The position numbers and the translations under genes are program-made. Shown piece by piece: positions 1 to 21,157 of a stretch of DNA of 64,000 bases (positions within the stretch are counted from its first letter, which is position 1; each line of letters begins with the position of its first letter). The notes beneath the pieces were generated by a model. It did no database searches. It was not told the DNA's origin and saw only the letters and a program-made list of their open reading frames with translations. The stretch spans positions 10,324,055 to 10,388,054 of the forward strand of contig JASSKH010000027.1 in the NCBI GenBank assembly GCA_031763025.1. Direction: 5' to 3'. The stretch is from Macrocystis pyrifera. Its lineage: Eukaryota; Sar; Phaeophyceae; Laminariales; Laminariaceae.

Positions 1-1018
1 CCCGTATGTTTACCGTTTCTGTCGAACGACCGACGTCTGAAAAAAGTTGTCACTCGTATATTCATGTCGTGACGAGACAACATATTTTCCTGTTTTCTCA
101 AAAATCAGGTTTGTTTCGTGAGGTTTTCACACATAGCTCGTGTGAGCAAACGTGAGGACAATTCGGGTACACCCCCCGCGCCCCCCTCACGAGCTGGTTC
201 AGCCTAAAAAACGCCTCAATTTCTTTGTCAATCGCGAAAATGAATGCCGCCTGCAATATCTACTCGAATGTCACATGTTTGGTATCATCCTGACCGCCAT
301 AAACAGCGGAGAAAAAATGGGGGGGTGACATGGCCAGTTTTTTGCGGTGAGGTCATAGGGCTGGCCCTAGCGGCGAAAATGTATCCCGACCAGCGCCGAG
401 CCTTCAAAACAGTACGAGTAGTTTTTACCTCAACTTTGACCCACCAAACGTACGAGACACACAAAAGCACCAAAAATATTTTCAGTTTTGTGATGGTCCC
501 CGCACATTTTTTGTCAAATTGTCCAAAACGCGCGGCGAAGCCGCGCTCGGGTCGAGCCTTAGCCTGGACTTAGGGTTAAGTTAGGTTAAGGGTGGGTTGA
601 CGCCTTCTCGTGATTTGTAAAAAAAAGGATATATCCCAAAAGCACATAAAACCAGCAACAAAAAAAAAACATGATATTTTTGGTGCTTTTATTATCTGGT
701 GTGATTTGTGAGCTAAAATACCGCGGGAAAGGCGCCTCGAAACTTCAGAACGCTATTCTATCTCCCAAAAACCGGCGTGAATTGAAATAAAAAAGGGATA
801 GAATTAATCATGAACTAACCAGCCTGTACCTTAGCACGACTCGGGTCCCTACGAGTCCTTCCACCTCAGAGAGACCTATACCCACAGTCATCAACCACCC
901 GTCAAACGGTTGGCGCCTTCGACCCTGCTTGTACGGAACGTGCAAGTGTGGTGAGCTTAAGCTTTATTTTTACCAATCCCCCCCCCCCCCCCGCCCCCCG
1001 AAAAAAAAAAAAAACTGC
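1..1018. other. Unassigned, short simple tracts
   Basis: No gene recognised. Contains degenerate TTAGGG-like words at 565-592, A runs near 620 and 660, and a C18-plus-A13 pair at 977-1014. Confidence 0.45.
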
Positions 1019-1107
1019 TACAGGACTGCAGTCCCGTTTGGGAGACAAATTACTTGGAATTTGACCGATTTGTTCCCAAAAACGGGAGCGCAGTGTTACT
1101 AAAAGAG
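1019..1107. mobile_element. MITE-B palindrome
   Basis: CAGGACTGCAGTCCCGTTTG ... CCCAAAAACGGGAGCGCAGT. The two arms are each about 35 bp, with a short AT-rich centre around ACTTGGAATTTGA. The right arm is partly decayed. Confidence 0.75.
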
Positions 1108-2124
1108 ATAACCCTCTTTTACCTATATACCTGCGAGTCGTCGGCGAGTTTTCACTGCTAATAATTGGAAGGATTTATTTCACGACTAAAAAAAAAATCG
1201 GTAGGTGCCCTTGGCCAACTAACTGACTTTAGTCGGCAAGTCGGCTGGCGAAGCAAAGCTAATGGCCGAGATTGTATCAGCGATTCAGAGAGAAACCTGA
1301 CTCCAGGAATTTTCTTCGGTTCTGAGTCGTGACTGCACTTTGCTATAACATAGGCTAAAATACGCGGGTGGTGGTCGGGGGGGGGCGGCAATCGAACGAC
1401 GGCCAGCCGACATGACGACTTGAGGGCCCGGCGAGAGAAGCGAGCCGAATACGCCATCCGCCTCGGCCGAGAGGGGGGGCGCTCCGCCCAAAAAATAAAA
1501 TGTATCCCGCATTCAACAATCCTTCCTACAAGTACCAAGCATACATAGGAACTCAAATAAGTCGGAGAGTCGGTGCGTCGGTGCGTCCGACGAACGACTA
1601 ACTATAACTATTGGTCCGATTGATAACTATTAATAGTACCTGGTAACTATTGGTCCCACTAATAACTAGTACGCGAGACCCGAAAGGTCCTCCCCAAGGT
1701 TCCAACTCGGCTCGGCTTCGGCTCTCGAAGTTCACTGCGTGGCCCTCTGGCCTACTAGGCAATGTTGAACCGAAACAACAACAACAAAAACACAAAGTTC
1801 CCCGAAACAAGTTTGCAACGAAGCAAACCAGCAGGCACCAGCTTATCTAATACGGCCCCTCCATCCCTCCTTTCATCTATCTCTCCCTCTTCCCCCCCTC
1901 TCTCCCTCCCGTCTCTCCTTCCCTCCTTTCCCCTTTTTCGCTCCTTCCTCCTCCCCCCCTCCACCTCTCCCTCCTCTCCTCTGTCCCGCCTTGCCTCTTT
2001 TCCTCTCTCTCCTTCCCTCCCTTCCCCTCCCTCCCTCCCTCCCTCTCCGTCACACGGCATCGAAGAGCGATGAAAGACCAGCTGAAAGAACAAAAAAACA
2101 GCATCATACACACGAAAGTATCAC
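1108..2124. other. 3' flank of the DUF1365 gene, pyrimidine-rich tract
   Basis: 1856-2060 is almost pure C/T with TCCCTCC words, so long frames there are composition artefacts. 1600-1680 has short repeats of ATTGGTCC and AACTATTA. No AATAAA is seen within 300 bp of the stop on the minus strand. Confidence 0.5.
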
Positions 2125-13893
<11,769 letters not shown>

Positions 13894-14218
13894 GTCGACA
13901 AAAAATCGCACAACAACCAGTGCTCTGGCTGTGCCTCTTTAGTGGAGAGCCCCTTGCCGGCGTTCCGCGTTAAATGCACGCCTTGGGCGTGACAAGTAGA
14001 TGCTTCTGCATGGGCGACACAGAGATCACGTCCCCTGGTCAACCCTCTGACTCTCATCCCCGTTTCCGGCTTCGGCATGCAAAGTACCTAGAATGGAACT
14101 CCATCTGACGAAAAACTGAAAATTATAAAATTGTGTACCAGTACTGCTGGTGCTATACGAGTAGGTATGTACTTCAAAAAACGACGGAGCTGGCTAAGAT
14201 TGCGACTAGGGGCGAGCG
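13894..14218. promoter_or_regulatory. Probable bidirectional promoter region
   Basis: These 325 bp separate the start codon of the minus-strand DUF1365 gene from an ATG on the plus strand at 14219. A TATAAAA word lies at 14124-14130, about 90 bp upstream of the plus start. I see no comparable TATA word facing the minus gene and no repeat-family member in the interval, which is unusual for this window. The promoter role is inferred from the divergent layout. Confidence 0.4.
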
Positions 14219-14473
14219 ATGAGCACGATGACGGCTATTGAGTACATGCCGGACCAAGAAGATGAGCCCGAAGCGGACGAGAGCATCCCTGCAAGCTCTG
14301 ATTCCGCGCGCACCAATAAAGACGGCGTTGTGGTTGTTGTTGGTGATCCACCATTCGGTTCTTCAATCGCACCGTGTGCAGCGGAGCAAACCGTCCGCTC
14401 GAGGATCGACAAGTTCGTGGCCGGGTACGCGCTGACCCCCATGGGGAAAGCGGTTGCTTTCAACTGGATAATG
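14219..14473 (+). CDS. Probable first coding exon of the AspH-family gene
   Basis: An open frame starts at ATG 14219 and runs 85 codons to a GT donor after GGATAATG (14474). The N-terminal part is acidic and Ser/Thr-rich (MPDQEDEPEADES near residue 10), followed by a run of valines, and ends with the more protein-like stretches RSRIDKFVAGYALTPMGKAV and FNWIM. It ends in phase 0. The AG at 21171-21172, inside the first recognised AspH exon, opens a phase-0 exon beginning AGC ATC, so the two could be spliced directly to give a 409-residue product. That needs a 6.7 kb intron containing the copia relic and SINE cluster. Alternatives are a separate gene or a chance open frame. I recognise no domain in this exon alone; composition, position beside the intergenic region and phase agreement are the evidence. 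Confidence 0.5.
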
Positions 14474-14811
14474 GTGCGTTTAGTTTGCCTACGCTGGTTA
14501 TACCCTGCGCGGAAAAAAAGCCCGCGTCCAAGTTTCTACTGTTTTTTTTGTGCCTGCTGTTTGGATACAAGATCGTATCCAACGGCCGAAAGATATCGGT
14601 GCTCCACACAACCAACAGCCATTTTTTTACCCCCGGAAGGTATTACGTACCAGTACGAGCACCACGTACCGGCATATAGGTTGACGCAATGGCAGGACGA
14701 TGACGCGCGGGTGATTCACTGATTCATTGTCTTTCTGCACTAGGGTAACGAGCGGTGCACTTGATCCTAAAGCTCTTCAAACCCCCATCTCAGAGACCAT
14801 ATTCCGTGGAC

Positions 14812-15145
14812 TTTTTTTTTTTTTTTTTTTTTTTTAATCATCACTTTTACTTTCCAGCCCACTCGTAGGAGGTTTTACCCTCGACGATCTTCTGGACAAG
14901 CCGTGGTCACAGGTGTCGTCCCTTCTCCCCCCCGGTACGTGCCTTTAGTTTTTATCGCGCATAGGGTTTCAGCATTCCCACTGCTCGTCGATTTTCATCG
15001 AATGTACAGCTAACTCACGCTCTCGCGCTTTCCGCTAATCAATTTTATGCAAGAAAAAGTCCCTATGAGCATGCACTCGGTGAGACTCGAACTCACGAAA
15101 TTGATCTTGATAGGCTCGCGGACCACCTACCAAGCCACCGGGGAC
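14812..15145 (-). mobile_element. SINE-1 copy 1 (tRNA-like head, A tail), full length
   Basis: Read on the minus strand, 15145-15059 is a tRNA-like head: box-A-like TGGCTTGGTAGGTGG and box-B-like GAGTTCGAGTCTC, with GTCCC at its start and GGGAC at its end. A ~200 bp body follows (TTAGCGGAAAGCGCGAGAGC; GAGCAGTGGGAATGCTGAAA; ACACCTGTGACCACGGCTTG; GGCTGGAAAGTAAAAGTGAT) and then an A run, seen as T23 at about 14813-14835 on the plus strand. A Pol III-type bipartite promoter and A tail are the signs of a SINE. Confidence 0.75.
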
Positions 15146-15254
15146 GCCGGTACTACATGCATACCACGCTACGTAATACCTGGTATATACGTACCTGGTA
15201 CATATATATACCCAAGACATATCTGGTAGTATTTAGCAGGTGATACACCCAATG

Positions 15255-15495
15255 ATCGATGCTCTGGGACGTGACAGGTCTTGCGCAGTTAGGCGAGGTA
15301 AACTAATGATGGACGCTGAAAGGACTCGTGTTGCATGCTATCGAGGAGTGAACGAGGGTTTACCTCGGACGTCGTGGTCGAAGTGAGAGTTACATCCGGG
15401 ACATAAATATCCCCGCACTAAACATGCCATATTGCTCCACGTATTCCACCGCACATGGCAGTGCGATATCCACAGCTCGCAGATCTACTCCGAGC
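15255..15495 (-). repeat. LTR-like direct repeat, left copy
   Basis: Shares with 20183-20465, in the same orientation, the words TCTTGCGCAG, TAGGCGAGGTAAAC, TATCGAGGAGTGA, AAATATCCCCG, CTAAACATGCC and CCACAGCTC in the same order. On the minus strand GGGGATATTTA would be a possible TATA-type core. Confidence 0.6.
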
Positions 15496-15545
15496 ATACT
15501 CAACATCCCCCGTGCTCGGTGTACGGCATAATATGAGTTATCCAT

Positions 15546-15680
15546 TTTTTTTTTTATCATCACATTTACTTTCCAGCCTCGTAACTCGAAGGAGGTTTTA
15601 CCCTCAGCGATCTTCTGGACAAGCCATGGTCACAAGTGTCGTCCCTTGTCCCCCCCGGTACGTGCCTTAGTTTTTTGCCG
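15546..15680 (-). mobile_element. SINE-1 copy 2, 3' part only
   Basis: Contains the body segment from the CCTGTGACCACGG-equivalent to the A tail (T11 at 15546 on plus). It is 5'-truncated and abuts copy 3 tail to head in opposite orientation. Confidence 0.7.
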
Positions 15681-16008
15681 GCGTCCCCGGTGGCTTGGTA
15701 GGTGGTCGGCGTGCCTATCAAGATCAATTTCGTGGGTTCGAGTCTCACCGAGTGCATGCTCGTAGGGACTTTTTCTTGCATGAAAAAATGATTAGCGGAA
15801 AGCGCGAGAGCGTGAGTTAGCTACATTCGATGCGAATCGACGAGCAGTGGGAATGCTGAACCCTATGCGCGACCCAAAATAAAAGCCACGTACCGAGGGG
15901 GAGAAGGGACGACACCTGTGACCACGGCTTGTCCGGAAGATCGCTGAGGGTAAAACCTTCTACGAGTTAGGCTGGAAAGAAAAAGTGATGATGAAAAAAA
16001 AAAAAAAA
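15681..16008 (+). mobile_element. SINE-1 copy 3, full length
   Basis: Plus orientation, with head at 15685-15771 (GTCCCCGGTGGCTTGG to TCGTAGGGAC), the complete body, and an A17 tail ending at 16008. It lies directly between two minus-strand copies. Confidence 0.78.
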
Positions 16009-16011
16009 AAG

Positions 16012-16195
16012 GGTTCAGCATTCCCACTGCTCGTCGGTTTTCATCGAGTGTAGCTAACTCACGCTCTCGCGCTTTCCGCTAATCATTTTTTTTTTCAAGA
16101 AAAAGTCCCTACGAGCATGCACTCGGTGAGACTCGAACCCACGAAATTGATCTTGATAGGCACGCGGACCACCTGCCAAGCCACCGGGGACTCCG
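16012..16195 (-). mobile_element. SINE-1 copy 4, 5' part
   Basis: Head at 16106-16192 and the first part of the body. It ends against the A tail of copy 3, so copies 3 and 4 form a close inverted pair. Confidence 0.72.
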
Positions 16196-16261
16196 GCTAT
16201 ATAGAAAACTTCTGCAAACACAAAAATAAATACGAAAACCGAAAGGGTAATGCTGTTTGCG

Positions 16262-16930
16262 ACACCGGTGTCGTAAATTCCTCTTTGCGGCACCGCGCCA
16301 CGTTCGCGGCACATACCCCAGATTGGGTCCGCATCATCAGGAATGTGTTGGCATGGTGCAGGGCTATCTTTGAAGCTATCGCATGGCCAAAATGGGTCAG
16401 CACTCGAGGAGATATCTAGCATCCTGGTGCACCCGCAAAACGTGCAGATCGGCGTCGCAAATATGCCTTATACGCGACACCGGTGTCGTGAATAACTCTT
16501 ATTTACGACACCACGCCATGTTCCGAGTTTGACAGACACTACCATGGGCGTGTTGGCAGATGTAGGGCTATTATTGAAGCTATCGCAAAGTCAAAACGGG
16601 GCGGTACTCGAGGAGACATGTGGTATCCTGGTCCACTCGTAGAATGTTCCGGCCGGTGTCGCAAATACGTTATTTACGACACCGCGCCGTGGTTGTGGCG
16701 CACGCTCCGCTCCCGATCGGCGACACACTACCAGCAGTGTCTCGGCATGGTGCAGGGCTACCATTGAAGCCATCGTATAGCCTAAACGGCCCAGTACTCG
16801 ACGAGATATGTGGTATCCTGCTGATCCTGGTGCACCGTCAGAATATTCACACTGATGTCGTAAATAAGCCATATTTTACGACATCGCACGACGTTCGTCG
16901 CGCGCGCCCCGTTTAGACTAGGACTACCAC
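16262..16930. repeat. Diverged tandem repeat, ~200 bp unit, about 3.5 copies
   Basis: Units share GACACCGGTGTCG (or a decayed form), TTTACGACACCRCGCC, a GGGCTAT...TTGAAGC..TCG core, ACTCGAGGAGA and a TCCTGGTGCAC-like end. Period is roughly 190-215 bp. The GACACCGGTGTC words are perfect 12 bp palindromes at about 16261 and 16478. It sits between the copia RNase H remnant and the left LTR-like repeat. Confidence 0.7.
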
Positions 16931-17649
16931 CCGGGTGTCTCAGCATGAGCTCGGATCACCACTGTACCTTATGTTTCCACAAGTAGATACATCTTAGCCA
17001 CGTCGTCGTGAACAGATGGATTTAAAATTAACTTGGTTGTTGCTTTTCCGCTCCGTGTTCTATGTCGTACGCAGTCAAATGGCGAGCGCTTGTATCGTTC
17101 GAAGCGTCGGGCGCTCCGTTGACGCGTCAATTAGCATGGGCACAAACAACCGGCACCGAAGTAATGTTGTGCATCCAGCACTTTGTGTACGTTTTTTTTT
17201 GTGGGATAGAGTCTGTGGATGCTAGCGAAATAGGTGGGTGTATATAATATCAGCTACACTATAATAGCACAGCAGTAAAATCGGCGTTCGTCCCGTGAAA
17301 AACTAACCACCAATTTGGTTGTTTAACCGCGCTTGAACAGCCGTGTAAATGTGCCTATCGTTCTGGCGGGTAGGACTGTACAAGCGCTCGAAACGCTGTG
17401 CACAGTGCTGTAGGAATGTCGGTTAAAGCAACGAACATACATGCACAGAAGGTGGGCCATGCTACAGCTTGCCTAGTTACACGTCATGTTCTGTGCTATC
17501 CTAAAACATCTTCCAACAAAAAAATAATGGTCCCTTTCAGTTCACCTATACTCATCCATTTCGAATCAACGCAAACCTACTTCTCCATTCCAGCCAAACA
17601 ACATATTAAAATATAATGAAACCCACCCCATGTTAATGACAAAGTTGCA
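16931..17649. other. Unassigned interval
   Basis: No gene, RNA or member of the named repeat families was recognised. Short open frames here look random. It would be part of the copia remnant (3' untranslated side) if the LTR assignment is right. Confidence 0.4.
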
Positions 17650-19450
17650 GTGGAAGCGGAATGCCTCCGCACTCAACGGTTTCATCAAGAAATCATCATG
17701 TTACCATGCCGACCGGGCGTGCGTGTTGGAGATCGTTCCCTTCGCAACCAGCTAGCTCCCTTAGAAAGTGATGGCGTACGTCGATTTGCTTCGAGTCCGA
17801 GATGGTCGCAGGGTTTTGCGCGAGCTGTGCAGCACCCTCGTCATTCTGGAACACCGGCACACACGGTGTCCCCGCTCGCGGCAACATAAAACGCCAAACC
17901 TGCTGCAGAAATAACCCTTCCTTCACAGTCTCCGCTATTGCGACGTATTCTGCTTCAGCGGTGGAAAGCGTAACGTACTTCTGCCTCACAGAAAACCATT
18001 GCACACAAGTTTCCCCCACACAGTGTCACTCCCCCCGAAACCGATTTCGTATCAGTTGGCTTGCTCGTATAGTCCGCATCAGCAAACACTTGCGTCAGAA
18101 ACCCAGCCATCAAGCCTCTCTGGAAAGTAATACCGTATCTACTCGTTCTCTTAACTTACGCTGAAATACCTGATTATGTCTTCCAGTGTATCTCTCTGGG
18201 TCCAGCGCAATACCTCGCAACCACCCGTCCTGAATTCGTAGTGTCTGGCCTTGTTTGGATAGTCAGCCACATCAGACTACCAATCAGCTCGCGAAAAGAC
18301 CGAGTCTCCACGGGCTCATCCTGACTGAATTCCCCCAAGTTCATTCCAGCAGGCATTGGAATGCTCTCCTCGTCAACTACGCCAAAAGGTCCCCTCTAGC
18401 GAATCGGCGAAAATCTTCACCGAAATCTTCAGCGAGCCGTTTGGCCGGTCCCTGGAAAATTGACATCCACCGTATCACCGCAGCTCACCAAGATTCTTCA
18501 CAGGCACCATCCGGCCGAATCTTGGTAGAAATGGTCACGTCGACTCTTGCCCCTCACAGCAAATATAGCTTCTACGCGAATTAATGCAGTAAAGCAACAC
18601 GCCCCTCTTCCACCAAAACGAAAAACACAGGCATTCTCAAGGCACTGCTGAAAACACGGTTTGGTCAGACAAGCAGTCAAGTGAGTGCGCCACGATCTCG
18701 ATGCCTGCTCCAAGACATGCACACTCTTGATCAATCGCACATACTTTACCAGACGAAGCCATGTGGCATTCGCATGAAAACATCCTCTTTCAAGTATGAC
18801 TGAACGAACGCCTGCTGAACATCAAAAAGACACAAATCCAAATCCAAACGAACGCCATCGCAGTCAACAAATGCACTCAAGAAGCAGAGACGTTGGGGCA
18901 AAAGGTCTCGCCAAAGTCTATCTCCTCACGCCGTTTAAATCCCCCGCACCGCCAGCCTCGCCTTGAACTTGAAGATGTGTTGAGGCTCGTTCTTCTTCAC
19001 GTCAAACACCCATTTAACGTCAACAACGTTATCGTCTGATTGCTATCCTTCCACCGACGCGAAAGTGCCCTCACCCAGGAGACCGAGGATCTCACGCGAC
19101 ATCGAATCGCACCGAATCGGGGCTTGTTCCGGGTCATAACCCCGGCATAGCTCGTGGGCGTCGTGAGATCACTCGCTTGGCAGTCCGATAAGTTGGGCGG
19201 GTCGCGGAGCGGCACATCGTTGCGGAGGGCGGCTTCGATGTCCTCATGTTCCGCCACCAATGACACGAAAGCTGTGCGACCCGTCATCGACAGGCTTCTA
19301 AGGTAGTGACTGAGGGTCTGCTCCGACTCACCAGGCTGCAGACACGTTTTCCTCGCGACTAGCCCTGCTCTGGCCTCTCGTGCGCCCCGGCATCCGCATC
19401 TCCACGTAATGCCAGCGGGGGGGGAAGTCGACATCGCCCGCTGCTGCGCC
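17650..19450 (-). pseudogene. Decayed Ty1/copia polyprotein (reverse transcriptase and RNase H)
   Basis: Fragments in polyprotein order run leftward. Near 19180-19290 there is AEHEDIEAALRNDVP with SDCQASDLTTPTSYAGVM. At 18930-19040 comes DNVVDVKWVFDVKKNEPQHI ending KARLAVRG, then a frameshift into FKRREEIDFGETF. At 18620-18740 comes RT-like LEQASRSWRTHLTACL. At 18180-18330 FRELIGSLMWL...TRPD is followed by VVARYC. At 18030-18090 is FADADYTSKPTDTKSVSGG. At 17700-18000 is the RNase H stretch VTLSTAEAEYVAIAETVKEG, with NDEGAAQLAQNPAT and DVRHHFLREL. Several stops and frame changes separate them, so it is inactive. The integrase was not recognised. It lies between two LTR-like direct repeats. Confidence 0.85.
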
Positions 19451-19494
19451 GACATCACCGGAGCTGTCGAATATGTGGTAGACCAACCCCCATC

Positions 19495-20120
19495 TCTCCA
19501 AGATGGTGGAAGGCCTGGAAGAGAGGATGTCAGAAATGCAGGTTCGAGTGGAAGAGCAATCCCGCTTGCCGCAAGAACCGACGACGAAACCGGTGCAGGG
19601 GAGAGTCTGGCACTCTATCGGACGTGGCGGTGGTGAGGCATCCTGGTTCTCTCCCGGCCTCCACTCTCTCTCTCGCCCCTCCGAGAAGCTCTCTCTCTTT
19701 CTTTTTTTGAAATGCAGGCGCGGGTAGAAGTGCAATCCCGCTTGCTGCAAGAACCGACGACGAACCAGTCCAGGGGAGAGGCTGGAACTCTATCTCGACG
19801 TGGCGGTGGTGGGGCATCCAGGTTCTCTCCCGGCCTCTACTCTCTCGCCTCTCCAAAAAGCCCTCTCTCTTTCCAGTTTTTGCCGTCGCTGCTTAAGCAA
19901 GGAGCGACGGCAGAACCGGAAAGAGAGAGGGCTTCCCGGAGAGGCGAGAAAGTGGAGGCCGGGAGAGAACCTGGATGCCCCACCACCGCCACGTCCGATA
20001 GAGTGCCGGACTCTCTCCTGAAACGGTTTCGTCGTCGGTCCTTGCAGTAAGCGGGATTGCTCGTCCATCCAAGCCTGGATTTCTGACATCCTCTCTTTCA
20101 GGCCTTCCGCCATCTTGGAG
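19495..20120. repeat. Gag-like sequence in direct and inverted copies
   Basis: A ~200 bp unit beginning AAGATGGTGGAAGGCCTG occurs at 19498-19690 (plus), again without its first part at 19708-19880 (plus), and inverted at 19915-20118. The centre is a hairpin at about 19883-19917 (TGCCGTCGCTGC / GGAGCGACGGCA). In each orientation the unit reads as a peptide like MAEGLKERMSEIQAWMDEQS or MVEGLEERMSEMQVRVEEQS, suggesting the start of a retrotransposon gag frame. Being upstream of copia RT on the minus strand, the inverted copy is in the expected gag position. Confidence 0.6.
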
Positions 20121-20182
20121 AGACGGGGGTCGCTCTAACCGCGGTCCCTAGCTTACAAAGTCTCGACGTGCACGCCAGCATG

Positions 20183-20465
20183 ATCGATTCTCTGGGGCGT
20201 GGCAAGTCTTGCGCAGCTAGGCGAGGTAAACGGCACTCATGATGAAGGTTGGAAGGACTCTCAAGTTGTATTATATCGAGGAGTGAGCGAGAGTTAACCT
20301 CAGACGTCGGTGGTGGTCGAAGTGACAGTTACATCCAGGACTTAAATATCCCCGAACTAAACATGCCTTCTACCATACACGTATTCCACGTATTCCATCG
20401 CACATGACAGTGCGATACCCACAGCTCACCGGTGTACTCCGAGCAGAATCAACGTCTAAATCTAC
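20183..20465 (-). repeat. LTR-like direct repeat, right copy
   Basis: Partner of 15255-15495, longer by short internal insertions (an extra ACTCATGATG-like segment near 20235 and a doubled CACGTATTC near 20380). The divergence between copies indicates an old insertion. Confidence 0.6.
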
Positions 20466-20825
20466 TGTTAGTTACAATACCACCATCACCGCCACCATCA
20501 TCGAGCGCCTTGTGAGGCAATCATATGTCGTCATGCATACATGCCGGCACGCTTCTCGCAAGGCGGACAATGCCTGATTTACGTAGCAGTCAGCAATATA
20601 TAAATGCGTACGTACTGTAGCCTACACCTCGCGTATACTACTGTGTGAATATGTTAGTTACCGAGCTACCCGCGGGTAAAATATTTAGATCTATCACTTA
20701 CCCAACCCAGGGCACACCTTATCACAACACGACCTCAGCCATGTGCTCCACAAGTCACAGCGGCAGCACATAGTTGTGGGTCCGGGCATTATTTCCTTTG
20801 CCGATTTATTTTGTTAGTTTTGCAA
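20466..20825. other. Unassigned interval
   Basis: No gene or named repeat family recognised. The copia remnant ends on its left and SINE-1 copy 5 begins on its right. Confidence 0.4.
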
Positions 20826-21075
20826 TCATCACTTTTACTTTCCAGCCTAAAAACTCGTAGGATGTTTTACCCTCAGCGATCTTCCGGACAAGCCATGGTC
20901 ACAGGTGTCGTCCCTTCTCCCCCCCCGGTACGTGTCCTTTTTTTTTGTCGCGCATAGGGTTCAGCATTCCCACTGCTCGTCGATTTTCATCGAGTGTAGC
21001 CAACTCACGCGCTCGCGCTTTCCGCTAATCAATTTTTTATGCAAGAAAAAGTCCCTACGAGCATGCACTCGGTGA
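20826..21075 (-). mobile_element. SINE-1 copy 5, head truncated
   Basis: The body and the AAGTCCCTACGAGCATGCAC-equivalent end are present, but the tRNA-like part breaks off at about 21078, just 80 bp before the first recognised AspH exon. Confidence 0.7.
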
Positions 21076-21157
21076 ATATCAAATGCCGAAAATCTCACAC
21101 TCTCACAGAAGCAAAAGTCGCCAACGTGTTCACTCCTGCCCCAAAACTTCCCTACAC

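Larger units (their letters stand above)
15255..20465 (-). mobile_element. Remnant Ty1/copia-type LTR retrotransposon (whole element)
   Basis: Extent inferred from two related direct repeats (15255-15495 and 20183-20465) that bracket the copia pol remnant, a gag-like inverted duplication and a tandem-repeat block. In the minus orientation of pol the right-hand repeat would be the 5' LTR. SINE-1 copies have inserted near the left end (15546-16195). Identity of the bracketing repeats as LTRs is an inference: I did not find clean TG...CA ends or a target duplication. Confidence 0.55.

Noticed and set aside
14219..14722. Reading the 14219 frame on past 14473
   Set aside because: After the GTGCGT donor the peptide becomes Cys/Phe/Arg-rich and loses protein-like character, so the exon is ended at 14473.
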